Positions 1-7,895 of a stretch of DNA of 64,000 bases are shown here, piece after piece. Each line of letters starts with the position of its first letter. Position 1 is the first letter of the stretch. The translations under genes were made by a program, and so were the position numbers. The notes beneath the pieces were generated by a model, which had not been told where the DNA came from, did no database searches, and saw only the letters and a list, made by a program, of their open reading frames with translations. Source of the stretch: SMYC01 sp965197495 (lineage in GTDB: Bacteria; Acidobacteriota; Vicinamibacteria; Marinacidobacterales; SMYC01); the NCBI GenBank assembly GCA_965197495.1, contig OZ240210.1, positions 6,076,001 through 6,140,000 on the forward strand, given 5' to 3'.

Positions 1-553
1 CATCGAGCTTCAGTCCGCGGACGACGTCGCGTCGATCTTTTTCGGTGAGCGCGGGCGTCGAGATCAAGACGCCGGGCAGGTTGATGCCTTTGTTCGATTT
101 CAGGATGCCGCCGTTGACGACCTCGGTCTCGATCGCTTCACCTTCGACCTTCTGTACGGCGAGCACGATGCGGCCGTCGTCGAGAACGATGCGATCGCCT
201 TTCTTGAGGTCGCGAGGGAGCTGCTTGTAGTTCGTCGAGACGCGATCCGCGTCACCGGGCACATCGTCGGTCGTCAGCACGAAACGCGCGCCGTCTTCGA
301 GATGCACGCCGCCTTCCGCGGCGATCTTGCCGGTACGGATCTTCGGACCCGACAAATCTTGAAGACAAGCCACTGGGCGGTGGCGGCGCTTGCTGATGGC
401 GCGAACGGTTTGGACATTTTGCTCGTGCTCCTCGTACGTGCCGTGGGAGAAATTGAGACGGGCAACATCCACGCCGGCGTCGATGAGCTTTTCCACCATG
501 TCTGGCGAGGAAGAGGCCGGGCCTAGAGTCGCGACGATTTTTGTTTTCCGCAT
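1..553 (-). CDS. pyk: pyruvate kinase, N-terminal part (runs off window)
   Basis: Reverse-strand reading from ATG 553-551 gives MRKTKIVATLGPASSS, then DVARLNFSHGTYEEH, LQDLSGPKIRTGKI and DDGRIVL. These are the signature blocks of the pyruvate kinase barrel (substrate Arg in the NFSHG block, nucleotide and metal loop SGPKIRTG). The enzyme makes pyruvate and ATP from phosphoenolpyruvate and ADP in glycolysis. About 184 codons are present and the reading stays open to the window edge, so the C-terminal two thirds lie outside. The start codon lies only 2 bases downstream of the stop of the preceding glycosyltransferase gene, so the two are probably co-transcribed. No frame break is seen. Confidence 0.93.
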   Translation of the reverse strand, partial: MRKTKIVATLGPASSSPDMVEKLIDAGVDVARLNFSHGTYEEHEQNVQTVRAISKRRHRPVACLQDLSGPKIRTGKIAAEGGVHLEDGARFVLTTDDVPGDADRVSTNYKQLPRDLKKGDRIVLDDGRIVLAVQKVEGEAIETEVVNGGILKSNKGINLPGVLISTPALTEKDRRDVVRGLKLD

Positions 554-555
554 AT

Positions 556-1284
556 TCAACCGAGGGGGACTTTCGATTCCGCCCGCGCCCTGTTGGGCGG
601 ACTGGTGAATCGGAACTTCAGAATGGTCGTGATGATTTTCCAGCCGGCGAGAACGGTGCCTTTGACCGTGCCGGTGATTTTCGAACGCCCTATGCGGCGA
701 TGGTAGCTGACGGGAACTTCTTTTGTGCGGACGCCCGCGCGGGCGGCCTTGGCTTGCATCTCCGCGGTCCAGCCGTAGTCACGATCGCACATGTTCAGCA
801 ACTTCAACGTGTCATAGCGGATGGCTCGAAACGGTCCGAGATCGGTAAACGTGGTGTTGTAGAGAATGCGGATCATCCACGTTGCGAGCCAGTTCCCCCA
901 TCGTGCCTGCGGTGCGAGAGCGCCCGGCTCCCGCTCTCCGAGAATGCGCGAGCCGACGACGAAATCCGCCGTGCCATCGAGAATGGGCTCAACGAGCGCC
1001 GTCATCCCCGACGGGCGGTCGCTGTAATCACCGTCGACGAAAACAACGACATCGGGAGGGTTTTGCGCAAGAGCGGCGATCCCGGTCAGGCAAGCTTGGC
1101 CATAGCCCGCCCGCGGCTCGTAGAGCACGGTCGCACCCGCTTGCCGAGCCACTTCCGTCGTACGATCGCGGCTCCCGTTGTCTACGACGAACACTTCGGC
1201 GATCAGATCCATCGGGATCTCGGCGAGTACCTTGGGGATAGATTTCTCTTCGTCCAAGGCTGGAATTATCACGACATTGCGCAT
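556..1284 (-). CDS. family 2 glycosyltransferase
   Basis: A 242-residue GT-A glycosyltransferase like dolichol-phosphate-mannose synthase and the UDP-glucose/prenyl-phosphate transferases. The N-terminus has the GT2 opening VVIIPALDEEKSIPKVL, the nucleotide-binding VVDNGSRDRT and the DxD-type metal motif as VFVDGDYSDRP near residue 85. RWGNWLAT and EMQAKAARAG follow, as in bacterial polyprenyl-phosphate glycosyltransferases. There is no obvious membrane anchor, so it is probably a cytoplasmic or peripheral enzyme making a lipid-linked sugar donor. It is followed directly by pyk (2-bp gap). The acceptor and sugar cannot be read from sequence. Confidence 0.88.
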   Translation of the reverse strand: MRNVVIIPALDEEKSIPKVLAEIPMDLIAEVFVVDNGSRDRTTEVARQAGATVLYEPRAGYGQACLTGIAALAQNPPDVVVFVDGDYSDRPSGMTALVEPILDGTADFVVGSRILGEREPGALAPQARWGNWLATWMIRILYNTTFTDLGPFRAIRYDTLKLLNMCDRDYGWTAEMQAKAARAGVRTKEVPVSYHRRIGRSKITGTVKGTVLAGWKIITTILKFRFTSPPNRARAESKVPLG

Positions 1285-1338
1285 CGACCCGTCCAGTATA
1301 GCCGAAATCGCTGTGCCGAAATTGGTGAACCTCCCGAC

Positions 1339-1397
1339 ACAGGTCTGCCAGCTCCGCGTGGTGCTGCTCGATCCATTTCTTGATCAGCGATAGAATC
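1339..1397 (+). repeat. kinase-gene leader repeat, copy A
   Basis: This 59-bp stretch (ACAGGTCTGCCAG to TTTCTTGATCAGCGATAG then AATC) is nearly the same as 7830-7888, which sits immediately before the start codon of the intron-split kinase gene. It is therefore a duplicated promoter/leader of a kinase gene. Here the leader is joined directly to the 3' end of a TPR gene, with the kinase-coding part between them missing. Confidence 0.7.
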
Positions 1398-1784
1398 TGG
1401 TTGGCCTTCCACCGAAAAGAAATTCATGAAGAGGCTTTGGAAGCTGCGAAGAAGCATTTTGAGCTGATGGGCACTTCTGAAGTCGTGGAAGCCTTGAAAC
1501 GTGGGTACGCACAAGCGGGCTACTCCAAGGCGATGAGCCTTGCGGGAGAGAGTATGGCGGCGCGTTCAAACGTAACCTACATTCCAGCGACTTGGATTGC
1601 AGAACTGTATGCTCACGCCGGAGAGAAGGAACACACCCTGGAATGGTTGGAGAGAGGCTACAAGGAACGCGACCCGCTCATGGTCGAGCTTTTTGCGGGT
1701 CCAAGCTGGGACGGCCTGCAGGACTACGCGCCCTTCCAGGGTTTGCTGCGCCGCATGGGGCGCAGTGACAAGCATGAGGGATGA
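1398..1784 (+). pseudogene. C-terminal TPR tail of a Ser/Thr kinase-TPR protein
   Basis: The reading frame contains HEEALEAAKKHFELMG, YAQAGYSKAM, YIPATWIAELYAHAGEKEHT and LEWLERGYKERDP, the usual last repeats of bacterial kinase-TPR proteins. No kinase domain precedes it; instead a kinase-gene leader (1339-1397) is fused in front. The simplest reading is an internal deletion that removed the kinase domain and kept the leader and tail. It could be expressed as a 134-residue peptide from an ATG at 1380 but is unlikely to work. The stop is 19 bases before the end of the convergent IS110-type transposase gene. Confidence 0.75.
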
Positions 1785-1802
1785 TCACGATGTTTTCATT
1801 CT

Positions 1803-3428
1803 TTAATGTACTATGGCGTTTATTTTGAGGAGGAGTAACGAAGTCAGCGTCGAAAAGGACCCGGAATTTTCGGCAGGATTAGCGGTTCGGGCACTATAAT
1901 CGGCATTCAGTTTCGTTTGGAGGATTTCCTCAAGATTTCCACCGGCGTTCAACATTTGCTCGAGGCTCTTGAAGACGAGCATCTTGAGCTGGTCCGTTGT
2001 CACAGACAGCGTCTCGGGGTTAGGATCGGCGGGCTGGGAGGGCCGACCATTTCGAGGAGCCTTTGGTTCGCTCGTGACAGATGGCGGCGCTTCCCAGCGC
2101 TCTTGCGCTAACGTCTTTTTGTTGCGCAGGCGCTTGCGCACTTCGTCAGTCACCTTCCACTGCTCTGCCAGCGCGCGAGCCTCGGGTTTAGTAATCGAGT
2201 TGCCTTCGAGGTCTTGGAGCTCATAGGGACGCTGCTCGCGGAGCACTGCGAGGATGCGTGGGATCAGCGAGCGGTTGGCGATGATGCACAGGGCAGAGTT
2301 GTGGTGTTTTCCGCGATGAACCATCAGATCGTGGTACAGCCGCGCACCGTGAGGGTCGTGGCGACGAAAGTGATCGGCGGCGAGGAAGAGGTCGCGCCTG
2401 AGAAGAGCTGGTCCGGCCTTGGTAATGTGGGTTCCTTTACGATCCAAGAGACCGGTGGCATCTGTTTCCGGAAACATTCCTGCAAATCCCTGCGCCTTGC
2501 ACGTTGAGGCAAAGCGCTCAGGTTCACCGAAGTAGCAGAAGATGGTCGGGGCGGTCTTCTCGGCGATGCCCGGAATACTCATGAGCAATCGTTCTGGATC
2601 GCAACGCACGTAAGCTTCATCGAGCCGCTTCTCCTTGGTGCGGAGTCGGAGCTCGAGCTCCTCGACCATCTCGACCAACTCGATGGTGTGAGCTAGAGTC
2701 GATTCGATTTGCTCCTCAGGCAAGAGATGATGCAGGCCGAGGGTTCGTTGCGCGATGACCAACAACTTGGCGGCCAAACGCTTGGCATAGCTCTTCTGAA
2801 TTCGTCCCCGGTCCTTCAGAAGTTCTGCTAGCTCGTCGACTTGTAGCGTGGCGATGGTTTTAGGCCTCTGCTCGCGGAGGAAGCTCCGAGCATGCGCGGA
2901 ATCGAGATCTCCGAACGCTCTACTGATGCCGGGCCAAACGGCGTTGGCGTAAGCAATGAGCTGATTCTTCAGGTCCACCAACTGCTTCACCATCGAGTTC
3001 CGCTGGCTCACCTGTATCTTGAGCTCTCGAATCTCAGGCCGCGGAACATAAGTTCTCCCCAGCTGCTTGGGGTCGAGCCAGGGTAAGCGTGCCATGATAA
3101 ACGCGTCGACCTCATCCGTTTTCACCTTCGGGGAAAGGCATTTCCGAAATTCCTTCACCTGGTTCGATTTCGCGAAGCTCACTTTGTGTCCCCGAGCCAG
3201 GAAAAAGGCAGTGACGTACTCGCTCGTTGGATACGTTTGCTCCATGACGACGTGAAGCTTCGTACCTTCCTTGGCACCTTCGAGCCCAGCCACTTCCACG
3301 CGTTCCAGCTCATCGATGCCGAGCTCGAACCGAACGGCGTTTCCAATGATCGTGCCGTCCGTGTCCGCCACCATCGCTACGCTCGGCGCGCGGATGCCCA
3401 GGTCTATTCCTACTACTCTGTGTTTCAT
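1803..3428 (-). CDS. IS110-family transposase, long form
   Basis: A DEDD transposase of the IS110 family. The N-terminal RuvC-like domain has VVGIDLG, VVMEQTYPTSEY and KTDEVDAFIMARL, the last giving the closing acidic pair. A central coiled segment is followed by the Transposase_20 region SIPGIAEKTAPTIF and ITKAGPALLRRDLF. I chose the second ATG (3428) because AAGGAGAGTG stands 7 nt before it; the preceding ATG (3431) is also possible. The resulting 541 residues exceed the usual 330-450 because of a C-terminal extension rich in Pro, Ala and Asn. Where most relatives have a Ser-Ser-Gly block before ITK, this one reads DATG, which may affect activity. IS110 transposases act with a bridge RNA encoded in a non-coding end. 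Confidence 0.88.
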   Translation of the reverse strand: MKHRVVGIDLGIRAPSVAMVADTDGTIIGNAVRFELGIDELERVEVAGLEGAKEGTKLHVVMEQTYPTSEYVTAFFLARGHKVSFAKSNQVKEFRKCLSPKVKTDEVDAFIMARLPWLDPKQLGRTYVPRPEIRELKIQVSQRNSMVKQLVDLKNQLIAYANAVWPGISRAFGDLDSAHARSFLREQRPKTIATLQVDELAELLKDRGRIQKSYAKRLAAKLLVIAQRTLGLHHLLPEEQIESTLAHTIELVEMVEELELRLRTKEKRLDEAYVRCDPERLLMSIPGIAEKTAPTIFCYFGEPERFASTCKAQGFAGMFPETDATGLLDRKGTHITKAGPALLRRDLFLAADHFRRHDPHGARLYHDLMVHRGKHHNSALCIIANRSLIPRILAVLREQRPYELQDLEGNSITKPEARALAEQWKVTDEVRKRLRNKKTLAQERWEAPPSVTSEPKAPRNGRPSQPADPNPETLSVTTDQLKMLVFKSLEQMLNAGGNLEEILQTKLNADYSARTANPAENSGSFSTLTSLLLLKINAIVH

Positions 3429-3431
3429 CAT

Positions 3432-3613
3432 CACTCTCCTTGACCTTGTATCTTCACGCGGAGTGGGAATCACGCCCAGGTGGCCACTCATGCGCCCACC
3501 TTCATATCCCGGCATTCCATTACAGGCTTGTCCTGAGGTTTCCTAACCATGTCGGTAGGCATGAGGAAAAACTCCATCCCAATGGGCAGTCGCACGAACC
3601 AAGACCAAAAAAT
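3432..3613 (-). other. non-coding segment upstream of the IS110 transposase
   Basis: About 180 bases between the transposase start and the ISL3 element contain no convincing gene. In IS110-group elements the segment before the transposase is the left end and the place where a bridge RNA is transcribed, so this is the likely location of such an RNA. I could not draw a confident two-loop fold or mark the element's end by eye, and ISL3 may have cut into it. Confidence 0.3.
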
Positions 3614-3628
3614 GCCTCTCCTGCCATT

Positions 3629-4844
3629 TCAGTGGATCCTCTCGAGGGTGAGACCGCCACAGTTTAGGTAGACGAGACTGATGAGAGTTTCGGCAGAGTG
3701 GAGTCCAAAGCTGCGGTGGCTCAGCAGCCGGATTTTGTTGTTCATTCCTTCGAGTCGGCCGTTGCTGAGTCTCCACGTGACCCACGCGATGACGCCATCG
3801 AAGTGGCTGCGGATCATCTTCGCCGCGCGTTTGACGGGCTCTATCCTCGAGCTCATAGCGCGCCGCAGCCATCCTCGGAGAAACTTCTTGGCCCATGTCT
3901 CGGTTTTGTAGGTGTAGAGGTCCATGAAGTCGTCGCGCAGAAGCATGGCGCGGTAGAGGCGACGATTAGCTCGCACCTGCTCGCGGAGCACCCGTTTGTC
4001 TTTCGCGCTGCGGTTGTGTTTGGCCTTGAGAAGGGGAAACTTGGTGTTCTTGAGGTTGCGCCGGGCAGTCCCTTTGAGCTCGCGCACCAGCTCGCGCCGG
4101 GTCTTATCCACGGCCTCGTTCAGATGCTTGACGATGTGGAAGCGGTCAAAGATCACCCGTGCCTGAGGAGCCTTTTTGCCGACGACAGTTATGTACGGCT
4201 CCCACATGTCCATGCTGACCGCTTCGAGCTCCGCGGCTCTTTGTGGTCCGAGCTTGCGGAAAAACCGCAGCAGCGTCTTGGCCTTGCGCTCCTTTCCCGC
4301 CCAGACGACCCGGCCGCTGAGATGGTCTATTACCACTGTTAAGTACTTGTGGCGTTTGCGGTAGCTGATCTCGTCCATCCCAATCACCCGCAATCCATCG
4401 AGCTCGCGCCGCTCATCCCGCTGCTCGGCAACTACTCGCTGGATGATCCGTCGCACCGAACGCCACGTCACTCGGAAATAGTTCGCTACGGCGCTGACGT
4501 CCGTCCTCTGTGCCAGCCACGCTACCTCTTGTTCGAAGCTCTTGGTAAAGCGGCTTCCCTTGTCGGCCCAAGGCACCTTTTCTCTGACCACTCCACACCG
4601 CCGACATACCACTCGTCGGATCGAGTAGATAGGTCCGGACTCCGAACAGGTCCAAGTGCCGCCAGTAGCGATTGTAGCGATCTTTGTTCTTGCGGACCTT
4701 TCGTCCGCAAATCCCGCACAGAGGCTTCCTCCTCCGTGGTACTACATCCACCACCACTCTGGCTTTGTCCGCCTGGAAGTGGAAACCTCGGACCCACAGG
4801 CCTTGCAATCCGATGAGCTTGTTGACTAACGTAGTAACGCGCAT
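3629..4844 (-). pseudogene. ISL3 transposase, copy 1, frameshifted
   Basis: Two overlapping frames together give the ISL3 transposase. The N-terminal zinc-ribbon part has KPLCGICGRKVRK and RRVVCRRCGVVREK; the C-terminal DDE_Tnp_ISL3 part has VIGMDEISYRK, SMDMWEPYI, RVIFDRFHIVKHLN and LSNGRLEGMNNKIR. Compared with copy 2, five bases are missing near 4626-4631, just after the codons for FGVRTYL, and the frame is lost there. The start is the ATG at 4844 (MRVTTLVNKLIGLQG) rather than an upstream ATG, because copy 4 breaks the frame between the two and has AAGGAG before the inner one. Not functional as it stands. Confidence 0.9.
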
Positions 4845-4902
4845 CGCGGGAACGCTCTTTTCTCTTTCGGAAAAAAAGATTCTAGCGTTCTCGCCGATGC
4901 GC
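4839..4902 (-). promoter_or_regulatory. hairpin covering the ISL3 transposase start
   Basis: Arms GCGCATCGCGGGAACGCT (4839-4856) and AGCGTTCTCGCCGATGCGC (4884-4902) pair almost completely, with a T-rich/A-rich inner stem between them. The transposase ATG lies in the downstream arm and the purine-rich ribosome-binding region lies in the inner stem, so the mRNA start would be hidden in a folded transcript. The structure is kept in all ISL3 copies. Confidence 0.6.
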
Positions 4903-4904
4903 AT

Positions 4905-5327
4905 CTACACATGGCTTACCCTCTCAACCCACGGGCCTCACCAAATGCCACCGCCCCTCAGCGGGAGACGAGGCTGTGGGAAACGCCCCCACGGTTCTGG
5001 TCGTTCAGACCTTGCTCACGACTGAGTTCTCTTCGAAGCCTGGAAGGGCGTTTTCCATAGCCTCCACTAATCGAGCCCCCCCTTCCTTATTCCATATGAA
5101 TTAATCTTTCTTGTATATATATCAGGAGGGGCCTGTGGGCGCTCGTGGGAAACGCGAAGCGTTTTCCAAGCGATTGTGGAAAACGCCGCTCCACGTTTGT
5201 ACGTGCTCACAACCTTTCCCTAAACGCCTCTCTCGCCCGGAGTTTCCGGCGTTTTCCACAATCGCGGCAGCGTCCATAGGCCATGCCCTCCAACACAAAT
5301 CAGATCCCCCGAAACGACAAGAGAACC
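4905..5327 (-). other. long ISL3 leader with repeated GGAAAACGC motifs
   Basis: About 420 bp between the hairpin and the element end hold no gene but are conserved in every ISL3 copy here. The motif GGAAAACGC or GGGAAACGC occurs several times in both directions, including CGATTGTGGAAAACGC and GCGTTTTCCACAATCG. A TATATATAT stretch gives a possible promoter core. These could be transposase- or host-protein-binding repeats. Confidence 0.5.
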
Positions 5328-5523
5328 CCAAAAACTAAGACTCCCAATATGAAGTTCATTTCCCTATAACCGTTCTGAAGCTCCGTCAGGATAACCTCAG
5401 CTGCAAGCTCTGCCTCCTTCCAAATGCGCCATCGTCCTCCTTTTCCACTTTTCCACAGGGAGCTGAACCCTTCTTACTCCTGTTGAAAACAAAATTTGTG
5501 TTTTTTTGTGATTCAAAGACGAT

Positions 5524-7734
5524 TTGAGTATACCGGGTGAGGTCTATGTCGTCAAGGATCGGAAGCTCGACCGTCGGGTAGCTATCAAAGTTCTTCCCGA
5601 CAAACTCGCGGAAGACAAAGGGTTCAGGGAACGCTTTGAGCGTGAAGCCAAAGCGCTGGCGGCGCTTTCGCATCCCAATGTGCTTGCGATTTACGACTTT
5701 GGCTCCGAGGACAGCGTATTTTTCACCGTCATGGAGCTTCTCGAGGGGAACACGCTCGAGAAACTTCGGGAGGCGGGGGCTCTACCGCAGCGCAAGGCGG
5801 CCGCCTACGCGCTGCAAATGGCGCAGGGATTGGCGGCGGCGCACGACAAGGGGATCGTCCACCGGGACCTCAAGCCGGCCAATGCGTTCGTGACTCAGGA
5901 CGACCATTTGAAGATTCTGGATTTCGGACTCGCTAAAATACAAGCTCTCTTCGAAAGCGAGGCGGACGACGAAGGTGAGACGAATATCCGCAGCACCGAC
6001 CCGGGTACTGTCTTGGGAACGGTCGGCTACATGTCACCCGAGCAGGTCCGCGGCCGCGACGCGGACAAGCGAAGTGACATCTTCGCGGTGGGCGCGGTGC
6101 TCTACGAAATGCTCTCTGGCCGTCCGGCCTTCACGGGCGACTCCATCGCGGACAAACTTAGCGCCATTCTGAACTTCGAGCCCGAGCTGCCTGGAAGAGA
6201 GGCTTCGGACTCTGGGCTCGGTCGCATCGTCGCCCGCTGTCTCGAGAAGAATCCGGAGACGCGTTTTCAATCAGCGCGTGATCTTGGATTTACACTCGAG
6301 ACCGTGTCTGGAGTCGGTCGGGCCGAGGCTACCGCTTCTTTCGAGGGCGAGCAAGAAGAAGCTCGTTCCATCGCCGTACTTCCTTTCGCCGATATGAGTC
6401 CCGGCAAAGACCAAGACTATTTCTGCGAGGGTATGGCAGAGGAGATTATGACGGCGCTCGCGGGCATTCAGGGTCTTCGCGTTGCCGCGCGCTCTTCGGC
6501 GTTTCGATTCAAAGGCGGCGATCATGATCTCCGCGAAGTAGGCCGTTCGCTCGAAGTCAAGACCGTCCTCGAAGGAAGTGTGCGCACCGCCGGCAAGCGA
6601 CTAAGGGTGGCCGCGCAACTCAACGCTGTAGATGGCGGCTACCAAATCTGGTCGCGACGCTATGACCGCGACATGGACGACGTTTTCGCGGTTCAGGACG
6701 AAATCTCAGCCGACATCGTCAATGCGCTCAGACTGGAGCTGAGCGATGCAGAAGCGCCTCGCGTCGTCCGCCATACCGAGAACCAGGAGGCCTATCATCT
6801 TTATTTGCGCGGCAGGTACCATTGGTTCTCGCGTCGCAAAGAGGCGATGGCAAAAGCCGCGGAATATTACGAGGAAGCGGTCGAAAAGGATTCCAGCTAC
6901 GCTCTGCCCCACATCGGTCTCGTGGAGCTGCACTGTATTCAGGCGATCTACGGGTTCGTGCGCGAAGAGGAGGCCTGCAAACGGGCAAAAGCGTCGCTCG
7001 AACGGGCCCTCGCCATCAACGACCAGCTCGCGGATGTGCATCGGGCCCAAGGCATCATCGAACTATTCTTCGATTGGAACTTCGAGCAAGGACGGCGCTC
7101 GCTCAAGCGAAGCAAGGAACTCGACCCCATGAATCCGCTTTCGCAGCTCTGGTTGGGGTGGTTTCTGTGGAAAGGTAGGGAAGAAGAGTCCATCGCTGCC
7201 GTCAAGAAAGCGCAGGAGCTCGACCCTCTAAACCCCTATGTGAATAGCATGGCCGGCGTGACCTTCAGTTTCCAGGGCGATGACGAAGGTTGCGTGAAAG
7301 AGTGCCAGAAAGCGCTGGATCTGGACCCCGACTACCTCGTCGGCCTCTTCTGCATCGGCTCTGCGTACGTCCGCTTGGGTCGCGTCGACAAGGGCATCGA
7401 TGCGCTTGCGAGAGCAGCCACAATTGCCGGACAAGCGCCTTTCTACCTGGGTTTTTTGGGGTGGGGTCAGGCTACCGCGGGACGAAACGACGAGGCACGG
7501 GCCACTCTCGGAGAGCTCGAGAAAAAGGCAGCGACGGAGTATGTCAGTCCTCTTTTTCGCGCTATCATCCATGCAGCCCTTGGAGAGATGGAGCTGGGCT
7601 TCGAGCTTCTCGACGAAGCGCTAGAGAAGCGCACTTGGATCGCGCAGCCCCGGATGCCGTTCTTCGATGGCTTTCGCGCCGACCCGCGTTGGGCCGAGCT
7701 CCTGGCTCGCATCAACCATCCGGACGCGCCGTGA
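5524..7734 (+). pseudogene. Ser/Thr kinase - TolB-like - TPR protein, 5' truncated
   Basis: The 736-residue frame starts inside the kinase domain at GEVYVVKD and lacks the leader and the glycine-rich ATP loop. Seen: VAIK Lys at residue 22, HRDLKPAN 113-120, DFG 133-135 and YMSPEQ. Around residue 280 the FlgO/TolB-N-like module SIAVLPFADMSPGKDQDYF begins, followed by TPR repeats from about 420 to the end (for example KEAMAKAAEYYEEAVEKD and IAAVKKAQELDPLNPYV). The only start in frame is a TTG at 5524 with no clear ribosome site, so normal kinase activity is unlikely. The 200 bp upstream (5328-5523) have no gene. The truncation point is the same codon at which the next kinase gene is split by a group II intron. 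Confidence 0.85.
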
Positions 7735-7829
7735 CGCGCCGCGCCTATCGAACCTGAGGCGACGACACCGCGAGAGCCACTGACGTTGTGAATCGATACC
7801 GCAATTGGTGTGCCTTCACGACGAACCTG

Positions 7830-7888
7830 ACAGGTCTGCCAGATCCGCGCGGTCCTGTTCGATTCGTTTCTTGATCAGCGATAGAATC
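7830..7888 (+). repeat. kinase-gene leader repeat, copy B
   Basis: A 59-bp near copy of 1339-1397, ending 7 bases before the ATG of the intron-split kinase. As the untruncated copy it marks this sequence as a kinase-gene promoter/leader. The gap from 7735 holds nothing else recognisable. Confidence 0.7.
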
Positions 7889-7895
7889 AACAGCG

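Larger units (their letters stand above)
3614..5327 (-). mobile_element. ISL3-family insertion sequence, copy 1
   Basis: The element runs from GCCTCTCCTGCCATTTCAG at the transposase 3' side to GAAACGACAAGAGAACC at the other end. The ends are imperfect inverted repeats (GCCTCTCCTGCCATTTC against GGTTCTCCTGTCGTTTC in other copies). Its length is 1714 bp, 5 bp shorter than copy 2 without its nested element. The loss is inside the transposase gene. No 8-bp target duplication is evident, so the copy may have exchanged ends by recombination or lost one flank. Confidence 0.9.

Noticed and set aside
541..1383. 280-residue open frame on the + strand
   Set aside because: Antisense shadow of the glycosyltransferase gene; composition is Arg/Ala-rich with no family blocks, and the reverse strand gives a clear GT2 enzyme.
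3698..4342. 214-residue open frame antisense to ISL3, repeated in all copies
   Set aside because: It is conserved only because the transposase on the other strand is conserved; no ribosome site or motif supports it.
5328..5523. Intron remnant before the truncated kinase gene
   Set aside because: No domain V (AGC...GAAA...GTTC) hairpin is visible in this 196-bp stretch, so an intron scar cannot be claimed directly.
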